A stretch of DNA of 64,000 bases from Azospirillum griseum (GTDB lineage Bacteria; Pseudomonadota; Alphaproteobacteria; Azospirillales; Azospirillaceae): the NCBI RefSeq assembly GCF_003966125.1, contig NZ_RXMA01000008.1, positions 124,001 to 188,000 of the forward strand. The letters are read 5' to 3'. Positions 16,611 to 24,194 of the stretch are shown piece after piece. The translations under genes were made by a program, and so were the position numbers. The notes under the pieces were generated by a model. That model saw only the letters and a list, made by a program, of their open reading frames with translations. It was not told the DNA's origin and did not search any database. Numbering within the stretch: the first letter of the stretch is position 1; every line of letters begins with the position of its first letter.

Positions 16611-16854
16611 GACGCGCCTGCTCTTCCTTGACGGGTGGTGACTGCTGCAATTCGGCCATTAGGCCGGTGATCAGCCCAAGGGGTCAACCCTATAGCCCGA
16701 TTCGCGGTAACTTTTCCACAGTTTCAGGGGAAACATTGGCAACGCTCGACAAGATCGCCGACAGCAAAGGAATGGGGGCAAATGCACCGTGGCGTCGGTT
16801 GGGAGCGCGCGTGTACAACAGGGGCGCTCTGACCCGTTGCCAAGGAACCCGCCG

Positions 16855-18216
16855 GTGAAGCCCTCCGCATGGCCGTCCTACTGGATGAATCTGTTGTCGG
16901 TCTATGGCGACCGCCGGGTGTTGGCGATCCTGTTTCTGGGCTTTTCCGAAGGCTTGCCGCTGGCGCTGACCGGATCGACCCTGAATGTCTGGCTGCGGGA
17001 GGAGGGGGTCAGCAAGACCGGAATCGGTCTGTTCGCGCTCGTCACCATGCCCTACGCGCTGAAATTCCTGTGGGCACCGTTGATCGACCGGCTGCGCCTG
17101 CCCGTCCTCACCCGCCTGTTCGGGCGGCGGCGCGGCTGGGCGCTGGTCACGCAGGCCGGGTTGATCGTCGCCTTGCTCGGGCTGTCGGGCACCGATCCGG
17201 GGACACAGCTCTGGTGGACGGCCTTGTTCGCCGTGGCGGTGGCCTTTTGCTCGGCCAGCCAGGACATTGTCGTGGACGCCTATCGGGTGGAGGTTCTGGA
17301 CGAGAATCGGCAGGCCGCCGGGGCCGCCGTTCTGGTGCTGGGCTATCGCTTCGGCATGCTGGCGGCAGGGGCGGGGGCGCTGTTCATCGCTGAATTTCAC
17401 GGCTGGCGCGTGGCCTATGAGGCGATGGCCGCGCTGGTGCTGGTCGGCATGGTGACGATCCTGGTCAACCGGGAGCCGAACGTCGCGGTCACGCCGGAAT
17501 CGCTGGAGCGCGAACGGCAGGTGGCGGCCTGGCTGGCGGCGCGCCCGCACCTGTCGGGCCGGATGGCCCGCTTGCTGGCCTGGCTGTATGGCGCGGTGGT
17601 GGCCCCCTTTGCCCAATTCATGAGTCGGCGCGGCTGGGTGGTGATGCTGGCCTTCATCGCCACCTACAAGCTGGGGGAGGTGCTGGCGGGCGTGATGTCG
17701 GCCCCCTTCTACGTCGATCTCGGCTTCAGCAAGGCGGAAATCGCCGCCGTCACCAAGCTGTTCGGCCTGTGGGCGACGATCATCGGCGGTTTGCTGGGCG
17801 GGCTGCTGGTTGGCCGGGTCGGGGTGCTGCGCGGTCTGATGATCGGCGGCGTTCTGCAAATGGCGTCCAACATCAGCTATGTGATGCTCGCCTGGGCCGG
17901 TCACGACGTGTCGGCATTGGCGGTGACGGTGGCGGTGGAGAATGTGTGCGGCGGCATCGCCACGGCGGCGTTCGTCGCCTATCTGTCCAGCCTGTGCAAC
18001 GTCGCCTACACCGCGACGCAATACGCGCTGTTGTCGAGCTTCTACAAGCTGGGGGGCGATCTGTTCGGGGCCAGCTCCGGTTGGTTGGCCGACCGGATGG
18101 ATTGGGTCAGCTTCTTCCTGCTGTCGATGGTGGGGGCGGTCCCCGCGCTGCTGTTGCTGACCCGCCTGATCGCCATGGACAAGCGGCCCGCCGCCCTCGT
18201 GGCGCACGCCGATTGA
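16855..18216 (+). CDS. ampG: AmpG-family muropeptide permease (MFS)
   Basis: Inner-membrane importer of anhydro-muropeptides for cell-wall recycling. 453 residues, 12 or more hydrophobic segments. The start region has the family pattern SYWMNLLSVYGDRRVLAI and FLGFSEGLPLALTGSTLNVW, followed by KFLWAPLIDR and SASQDIVVDAYR, which mark AmpG within the MFS. GTG 16855 is preceded by AAGGA 8 bases upstream. Recycling enzymes are not adjacent. Transport of another amphiphile by a related permease cannot be excluded, but the motif match is good. Confidence 0.88.
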   Translation: MKPSAWPSYWMNLLSVYGDRRVLAILFLGFSEGLPLALTGSTLNVWLREEGVSKTGIGLFALVTMPYALKFLWAPLIDRLRLPVLTRLFGRRRGWALVTQAGLIVALLGLSGTDPGTQLWWTALFAVAVAFCSASQDIVVDAYRVEVLDENRQAAGAAVLVLGYRFGMLAAGAGALFIAEFHGWRVAYEAMAALVLVGMVTILVNREPNVAVTPESLERERQVAAWLAARPHLSGRMARLLAWLYGAVVAPFAQFMSRRGWVVMLAFIATYKLGEVLAGVMSAPFYVDLGFSKAEIAAVTKLFGLWATIIGGLLGGLLVGRVGVLRGLMIGGVLQMASNISYVMLAWAGHDVSALAVTVAVENVCGGIATAAFVAYLSSLCNVAYTATQYALLSSFYKLGGDLFGASSGWLADRMDWVSFFLLSMVGAVPALLLLTRLIAMDKRPAALVAHAD

Positions 18217-18342
18217 TGGGTGAAGGATGCGCGTCATGCGCGGGTGTGTTTGCGCGTTTTACGAGTTTCAGGCTTTAAACAGAATAGAAACACCACTGTA
18301 ACGACATATCTATTTCTGGAATTGCTCTTATTGCGTTAAATG

Positions 18343-18365
18343 GGAACGCCGGTCCGTGGCGTTCC
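18343..18365 (+). other. Leader hairpin before the one-heme secreted protein
   Basis: GGAACGCC (18343-18350), loop GGTCCGT, GGCGTTCC (18358-18365), an 8-bp perfect stem about 60 bases before the next start codon, with an AT-rich stretch just upstream. Role unknown. Confidence 0.45.
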
Positions 18366-18426
18366 TGTGGGAGCGGGAGCGCGTGGTCATCACCCGACCG
18401 GTGCAAAACACAGGAAGGGGACAACG

Positions 18427-19815
18427 ATGACGTCACGGGCGTTTGCCATGGCGCAGACCATGGCGGTGGCGGGACTGATGGGTGTTGGTGCCGCATCGAC
18501 GGCGCAGGCCCAGATCGCGCCGGTCGACATTCCGGCCAGCTATGGCATAGGGACCCAGGCCACCACCATCCAGGGCTGGGTCGCCAACAACCAGCAGGAC
18601 CAGATCCGCGCGCATGGCTGGACCATTTGGTCCGGGCTGAACGCGCCGTCGGGCCAGACCTACAACGGGGCGGCACTGCCGGTGTGGGAAACCTGGCTGG
18701 GCACGGAGGAGGCCTTTGCCACCACCTCCAACGCGTCGGTGCTGAACGCGGACAAAAAGACGGCGAAGGCTCCGGCCCGTCACTTCGTCAAGCCGCACCA
18801 GTTCGGGCATCTGGCGGCACTGACCGGAAAGGCCGTCAAGAACGCGGCGGCCGACACGCAGGTGGTGTCCTTCAACAAATTCAGCCCGTCGGCCGCCAGC
18901 TTCATCGCGGCCCCCCAGACCATCGCCGGGTTGAGCGGCACCTACAGCATCAACACCACGGCCGGGTTGACCGCGCTGAACGGCGCTTGGCCCAGCTCCG
19001 TTCCCACCACCAACCGGTCGATCAATGATTTCCCGGTGGACGCGGCGGAACTGAAGCCGGTGTTCGGTGTCGTCGCCCAAAAGGGCATGACCCCGATGCC
19101 GCTGTGGCAAGGGCCAAAGCAGGCGACCAACGCCACCAACCCGACACCGGACACCTGGAAAACCTGCGTGGCGGTGGACCCGGCGGGCAGCGGTGGGATC
19201 GTGCCGGTGGCGCAAAGCAAGCTGACCAGCGCCCAAGTGACCGCCCTGAACGCCCAGGCCAAGCAAGCCGGTCTGGCCTGCACCATCGGCTATTACGCCC
19301 CGCTCACGGTGCTCTACAATTTCCAGATGTCGGCGGGGGAAGCGGCGGCGATGCAGGCCGCGCAGGGACCAAAGGCGTCAGCGGGTGATTTCGCCGTGCT
19401 GCTGGCCATGCATGTGAACACGAAGGAAATCCCCTTCTGGACCTGGCAGACCTTCTATTGGCAGCCCGGCCCGGACACGCCCAACAAATTCCCGGGGTCC
19501 AAGGCGGACGCGCCATCCAGCCTGCCAGCCCCGTTCAACAATTACGCCATGTGCACCAGCTACAGCCAGACCGTCCCGGTCAACAGCAGCACGATGGCGT
19601 TGTGCTTCAACCCGTATTTGGAAACCTCGTCGGGCATTCCGGCGGGCATCACGTCGAACTGTGTCAGTTGCCACGCGCTGGCCGGTGTGGGCACCGGGCC
19701 GACCTATCCGGCCAATTACAAGGCCCCGATCAACCTCTTCGCCAACAAGTCCTATTTCACCAACGCGTCCACCCGCACCGATTTTTCGTGGGCGGTGGCC
19801 AGCCCGCCAAATTGA
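18427..19815 (+). CDS. Secreted protein with a single c-type heme site
   Basis: 462 residues with a signal peptide ending in AQA (about residue 30). Near the C-terminus NCVSCHALAG (C412, C415, H416) is a heme c attachment motif; I find no second CxxCH. The large N-terminal part is rich in Asn, Thr, Pro and Trp and has WTWQTFYWQPGPDTPNKF, which looks like a beta or substrate-binding region. GGAAGGGG precedes the ATG. It stands between ampG and gor with its own leader. Many alphaproteobacteria have a related exported cytochrome-like protein, whose function is not known to me. An electron-transfer or oxidase role is inferred. Confidence 0.75.
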   Translation: MTSRAFAMAQTMAVAGLMGVGAASTAQAQIAPVDIPASYGIGTQATTIQGWVANNQQDQIRAHGWTIWSGLNAPSGQTYNGAALPVWETWLGTEEAFATTSNASVLNADKKTAKAPARHFVKPHQFGHLAALTGKAVKNAAADTQVVSFNKFSPSAASFIAAPQTIAGLSGTYSINTTAGLTALNGAWPSSVPTTNRSINDFPVDAAELKPVFGVVAQKGMTPMPLWQGPKQATNATNPTPDTWKTCVAVDPAGSGGIVPVAQSKLTSAQVTALNAQAKQAGLACTIGYYAPLTVLYNFQMSAGEAAAMQAAQGPKASAGDFAVLLAMHVNTKEIPFWTWQTFYWQPGPDTPNKFPGSKADAPSSLPAPFNNYAMCTSYSQTVPVNSSTMALCFNPYLETSSGIPAGITSNCVSCHALAGVGTGPTYPANYKAPINLFANKSYFTNASTRTDFSWAVASPPN

Positions 19816-19889
19816 TGGGTTCTGACGTGATCGGCTGACGACCGGTCGGGCGGCGCGTTCCATCGGGCGCGTCGCCGACCGCCGTCGGA

Positions 19890-21251
19890 TCAGGCCGGGT
19901 CGGGAACCTTTTCGCGCATCAGCACGAATTCCTCGGCGGTGGACGGGTGCAGGGCGATGGTGCGGTCGAAATCGCGCTTGGTCGCCCCACAATTCAGGGC
20001 GATGCCCAGCGCCTGCATCATCTCCGGCGCGTCCATGCCCATCATGTGGCAGCCCAGCACGCGTTGGGTCTCGCCATCGACGACCAGCTTCATCAGCACC
20101 CGCTCGTCGCGCCCGGACAGGGTGTGTTTCATCGGGCGGAAGCCAGCCTTGTAAATGTCCACCTTGGCGTGCGCGGCGCGGGCCTGCGCCTCGCTCAAGC
20201 CGACGGTGCCGATCGGCGGGATGGAGAAGACCGCCGTTGGCACATTGTCGTAACCGATGCGGGTCGGGGTGTCGTTGAACAGCGTTTCGGCCAGCGCCCG
20301 CCCTTCGGCGATGGCGATGGGGGTCAGCGCCATGCGGTTGGTCACGTCGCCGATGGCGTAGACGCTCTCCACGCTGGTGCGCGACCATTCATCGACCGGA
20401 ATGGCCCCGGCCTTGTCCAGCGTCACGCCGATGCTCTCCAGCCCCAACCCGTTGGTGTTGGGGTGGCGGCCGGTGGCGGCCATGACCAGCCCGACATCGT
20501 GAGTCTGGCCGTGATGGTCGGTGACGCGGAAGCCGTCGGCGGTCTTTTCGATCTTCGTCGGCCGTGTGCCGGACAGAACACGGATGCCGCGCTTGGTCAT
20601 CTCCCCTTCCAGGGCGATGCGGATGTCGTCGTCGAAGCCGTTGAGCAGATGCTCGCCGCGAATCATCAGGCTGACGTCGGCCCCCAGGCCCCGGAAGATC
20701 CCGGCGAACTCCACGGCGATGTAGCCGCCGCCCAGGATCAGCACCGACGCGGGCAGGGTGGGCAGGTCGAGCGCCTCGTTCGAGGTGACGGCGTGCTCGA
20801 TCCCCTCGATGTTCGGCTTGGTCGGCCAGCCGCCGGTCGCGATCAGGATGCGGCGGGCGGTGTAGCGGCGGCCGTCCACCTCCACCGTGTGCGGATCGAC
20901 GATGCGGCCGAAGGATTCGAACAGGGTGACGCCTGAGTTTTTCAGCATCGTGATGTAGATGCCGTTCAGCCGGTCGATCTCCATGTTCTTGCGGGCGATC
21001 AGGCTGGGCCAGTCGAAGGCGGGCGTTTGCGCGTCCCAGCCATAGCCGCGCGCGTCTTCGAAACCGTCGCGGTACTGGGCGGCGTAGACCAGCAGCTTTT
21101 TCGGCACGCAGCCGCGAATGACGCAGGTGCCGCCGACGCGGCTGCCCTCGCAAATCGCCACCTTGGCCCCATAGGAGGCGGCGCGGCGGCTGGCGGCGAC
21201 GCCGCCCGATCCGGCGCCGATGGTGAACAGGTCAAAATCGAACTCGGCCAA
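19890..21251 (-). CDS. gor: Glutathione-disulfide reductase
   Basis: Keeps glutathione reduced with NADPH; cytosolic FAD flavoprotein. About 453 residues. FAD motif GAGSGGVAASRR, redox disulfide in GGTCVIRGCVPKKL, NAD(P) fold LILGGGYIAVEFAG, FAD contact YAIGDVTNRMALTPIA, and the C-terminal dimer-interface catalytic His in ALHPSTAEE. The start appears to be TTG 21251: GGAAGGAG lies 6 bases upstream, and the FAD fold begins right after. Upstream in-frame ATG 21305 would add an 18-residue tail without homologous look. Convergent with the one-heme protein gene. Confidence 0.95.
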   Translation of the reverse strand: MAEFDFDLFTIGAGSGGVAASRRAASYGAKVAICEGSRVGGTCVIRGCVPKKLLVYAAQYRDGFEDARGYGWDAQTPAFDWPSLIARKNMEIDRLNGIYITMLKNSGVTLFESFGRIVDPHTVEVDGRRYTARRILIATGGWPTKPNIEGIEHAVTSNEALDLPTLPASVLILGGGYIAVEFAGIFRGLGADVSLMIRGEHLLNGFDDDIRIALEGEMTKRGIRVLSGTRPTKIEKTADGFRVTDHHGQTHDVGLVMAATGRHPNTNGLGLESIGVTLDKAGAIPVDEWSRTSVESVYAIGDVTNRMALTPIAIAEGRALAETLFNDTPTRIGYDNVPTAVFSIPPIGTVGLSEAQARAAHAKVDIYKAGFRPMKHTLSGRDERVLMKLVVDGETQRVLGCHMMGMDAPEMMQALGIALNCGATKRDFDRTIALHPSTAEEFVLMREKVPDPA

Positions 21252-21438
21252 GGCCGTCTCCTTCCGCTGCGCTGTCTCTGGCCCGCTCACACCCGGTGCT
21301 GACACCCGGTGTTGACCGCCGTCGGCGGGCGCGACCGGGGCGGAGTGTTCCGCATTCCGCCACCCCTGTCGAGAGGGCCAGACGCAGGATATGGGGCGGG
21401 GCAGGGCGAGGAAAAGAGCGCGTGGGCGCAGGGCCGGG

Positions 21439-21939
21439 TCAGCGCAAGAGCATGTCCTGAACCAGAACCTGGCGGATTTTCAACGGGCGCATCGCCTTGT
21501 TGGCGGCGAATCCCAGAACATCCTTGATGTAGTGCGGGCCGTCCTGGCCGCGCAATTCGTTGGGATCGACGTCCAGCATCCGCACGCTCATGGCGTCGGC
21601 GATGTGGGGCAGATAGGGTTTGACCTTCTCCAACGGAACCGAGGGATCCAACTCCAGCACGACGCGCAGCTTCAGCTCGCGCAGCCGTTCACCGTCGCGC
21701 AGGGTGAAGCTCATGGCGGGCATGGTGGCGTAGGAGGGGTGCGGACCCGCGACGGTTTTGGCGGGAACCGCGCCGCTGTGGGCGGCGGTGGCGGGTTTCA
21801 GCATCAGCGCGCCACCGGCCCCGGCGGCGGTCAAGGCCACGATCAACAGAAACAGGATCGGCAGGATGCGGCGACCGGCAGGCTCGCCCTCCAGCGATGG
21901 ATTCGCCGGGGGTTGATGGGCCGCCGACGCCATCACCAT
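21439..21939 (-). CDS. FliL-like membrane protein (paralogue 2)
   Basis: 166 residues: cytosolic N-terminus with Pro, one membrane helix (ILPILFLLIVALTAAGAGGA), a linker, and a FliL-like domain from YATMPAMSFTLRDGERLREL to IRQVLVQDMLLR. ACAGGA precedes the ATG at 21939. It shares layout and the (P)xMxFTLxxG entry motif with the protein at 14664-15119 but is clearly diverged. As with that gene no flagellar gene is near. It is 187 bases upstream of gor on the same strand, so co-transcription is possible. Confidence 0.75.
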   Translation of the reverse strand: MVMASAAHQPPANPSLEGEPAGRRILPILFLLIVALTAAGAGGALMLKPATAAHSGAVPAKTVAGPHPSYATMPAMSFTLRDGERLRELKLRVVLELDPSVPLEKVKPYLPHIADAMSVRMLDVDPNELRGQDGPHYIKDVLGFAANKAMRPLKIRQVLVQDMLLR

Positions 21940-22022
21940 GGTGTTGATCCTGTCATCATCGCCTGATCGTCCCGTTGATCTTGGTTGTTTCTGATTTGAC
22001 CTTACGGGGTCGGCAGAGGGTC

Positions 22023-22053
22023 GTCAAATATCGGTATTTTATACTGTTTTGAC
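22023..22053. promoter_or_regulatory. Nested palindrome in the divergent region before pncB
   Basis: Outer arms GTCAAA (22023-22028) and TTTGAC (22048-22053) enclose GTATTTTATAC (22034-22044), itself a 4-3-4 palindrome, with almost the same centre. It lies 84 bases before the FliL-like start and 217 before pncB in an AT-rich stretch. The rest of the 330-base gap shows no gene. Confidence 0.45.
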
Positions 22054-22269
22054 CGACAGTTTTGACTGCGGGTGGATTTGTATTTCTCGAAAAGATCGGT
22101 GATATTTGTATGGAATTCGATCAAAAGGCGATTGTGGCGATGTGACGCCCGTGCAACCCTGGCATCGGGAGCGGGGCGGACCGATGGGAAGCCTCTTCCC
22201 CCCGGCGGTCGGGCCGTATAATGCTGACCGCCCGATCAGCCAGCAGGGCGGAAGACGAAGGCACAGGCG

Positions 22270-23418
22270 ATGAGCGAGAACAGCAAGCGGCCTCTGGCCG
22301 TCCACCCCGCAGCGGCGGCGATTGGCGATTGGACCGACACCTATTTCCGGCGCACCAAGGAGACGGTCGGCAAGTTCGGTGACAAGAAAGTCACCTACGC
22401 CATCTTCATGCGCCGTCCTGTGGTCTGCGCCCCGCGTCTGGCGGTGGAATGGTTGCAGGCGGTCGCCCGGGAACGCGGATTCGACCTCGACATCCAGTTG
22501 AACTTCCCCGAAGGCAAATGGGTGGGGGCGGGCGAGCCGATCCTCTACATCACCGGGTCGTTCTATCATCTGGTCGACACCGAAACGATCCTGCTGCAAA
22601 AGCTGGGTCCGGCCTGTGTCGCCGCCTACAACGCCTTCACCATGTGCGCCGATCTGCCCAAGGTGGCGTTCCTGGCGATGGACGCCCGCCATTGCGCGGG
22701 CACCGACATGGCCGAGGTGATGGCCTACGCCGCGTCGGTCGGGTCCGACCGGGCCAAGCGCAAGGTCGGGGCCAAGGGCTTCGTCGGCAACGCCACCGAC
22801 GCCACCGCCCATTTCTTCGGGCAGGCCAAGGGCATGGGAACCATGCCGCACGCCCTGATCGGCTACGCCGGATCGACCGTGCGCGCGGCGGAGATGTTCC
22901 ACGACACCTTCCCCGACCTGCCGCTGACCGTGCTGGTCGATTATTTCGGCCGGGAGATCACCGACGGGTTGGAGGTGTGCCGCCGCTTCCCGGACCTCGC
23001 GGCGCAGGGCAAGTTGGCGCTGCGGCTCGACACGCCGGGCGGGCGCTTTGTCGAGGGGTTGGATCCGCCGGGGTCCTACGCGGTGTTGGAGCGCCACGCG
23101 CCCCATTCGATTCGCGGCTATCGCGATGAAACCCAGTTGCGCTACCTGATCGGCACCGGCGTGTCGGCGGCGGCGATCCATTATGTGCGCGAGCGGTTGG
23201 ACGACGCCGGATTCCCGGCGGTCAAGATCGTCGCCAGCAGCGGGTTCGGCCCGGCCAAATGCCGCCTGATGGCGGAGGCCAACGCGCCGGTCGATGTGGT
23301 CGGGACCGGCAGCTATCTGCCGGAACGCTGGACCGAAACCTACGCCACCGCCGACATCATCGAATATGACGGCGAGAAGCGGGTGAAGGTGGGCCGGGAG
23401 TTCTTGTTCCGGCGCTGA
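22270..23418 (+). CDS. pncB: Nicotinate phosphoribosyltransferase
   Basis: Salvages nicotinate to NAD by joining it to PRPP. 382 residues. It shows the family pattern: ..DTYFRRTKETV near the start, MDARHCAGTD in the middle, GYAGSTVRAAEMF, LVDYFGREITDGLEV and, near the end, VGTGSYLPERW (phosphate-binding loop). It is shorter than E. coli PncB, in line with the alphaproteobacterial/archaeal subfamily. A single gene, with convergent neighbour on the other strand. The related nicotinamide enzyme is the alternative, but the overall sequence fits nicotinate better. Confidence 0.88.
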   Translation: MSENSKRPLAVHPAAAAIGDWTDTYFRRTKETVGKFGDKKVTYAIFMRRPVVCAPRLAVEWLQAVARERGFDLDIQLNFPEGKWVGAGEPILYITGSFYHLVDTETILLQKLGPACVAAYNAFTMCADLPKVAFLAMDARHCAGTDMAEVMAYAASVGSDRAKRKVGAKGFVGNATDATAHFFGQAKGMGTMPHALIGYAGSTVRAAEMFHDTFPDLPLTVLVDYFGREITDGLEVCRRFPDLAAQGKLALRLDTPGGRFVEGLDPPGSYAVLERHAPHSIRGYRDETQLRYLIGTGVSAAAIHYVRERLDDAGFPAVKIVASSGFGPAKCRLMAEANAPVDVVGTGSYLPERWTETYATADIIEYDGEKRVKVGREFLFRR

Positions 23419-23472
23419 GTGGGGCTGATTGGCGCTGGCCGGTGGTTGTCAGGGTTGGCGGTGGCGTTGCGG

Positions 23473-24027
23473 TCACACATCCATGATGGTGTGCGGGCGC
23501 AACGCGCCGTCGATGGTCAGCAGCAAATGGAGATAGACCGCGACCTTGCGCGCGCGGTCGGTGTGGCGGGCCAGACAGGCCCGCAATTGAATCGCCAGAA
23601 TGGCGCTCTCCGCCACCTGTTCCGGGCTGACGCCGGAGGGTGGCAGGGCCGTGGCGGCTGCGACGATCCGTTCGGGATCGAGCGGCGGCGGAGCTTCCGG
23701 GTTTTTCAGCAGCGCGTCGGCCAACGCCTCCTCGTCCGGGACGGGCGGGGGCGGTTGGGCGGCGGGTGGTGGCGCGTGGGTGGTCAGATGCTGGCGCAGA
23801 TTGGCTTTCAGCCGGGTGCGCTGGGCCTCGTCCAACGAGTCGAACTGGTCGATTTCGTCGAACAGCAAATCATACACACGGCGTCGCCTCGGGTTCGGCG
23901 GGTTGCGATCACGCCGATCCTGCCGAGGGTTGCGTTTGTAGCTTTGATCGGTGGCGGTCCCGCTGCGCTCGATTCCCGCCGCTGAGCGCACCGAAAATTC
24001 GGGCGGACCCACGTTGCTGCCGGACAT
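23473..24027 (-). CDS. Conserved-looking protein of unknown function
   Basis: 184 residues. A basic, disordered N-terminus (RNPRQDRRDRNPPNPRRRR), then VYDLLFDEIDQFDSLDEAQR, a Pro-rich linker, and a C-terminal helical part (AESAILAIQLRACLARHTDR) ending LRPHTIMDV. GGAGG lies 6 bases before the ATG at 24027, and codon use matches the neighbours, so it is real. The basic tail could bind nucleic acid or membrane. No family recognised. It is downstream of the reverse-strand synthase gene by 167 bases. Confidence 0.7.
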   Translation of the reverse strand: MSGSNVGPPEFSVRSAAGIERSGTATDQSYKRNPRQDRRDRNPPNPRRRRVYDLLFDEIDQFDSLDEAQRTRLKANLRQHLTTHAPPPAAQPPPPVPDEEALADALLKNPEAPPPLDPERIVAAATALPPSGVSPEQVAESAILAIQLRACLARHTDRARKVAVYLHLLLTIDGALRPHTIMDV

Positions 24028-24194
24028 CGCGCGCCTCCGCCGGGGAGACTCCCCACAGGAAAAAGTTTGGCAGAGTTCGACGGTCCGTCAATGGCGTTTC
24101 GGTCATAGAACCGGCGGCGGATGCGCAAGGGCACCCGCCGCCGTTCGATATAACCACCAAGCCTTTTGGGCCGGACCGGATCAGTGGCACAAGG

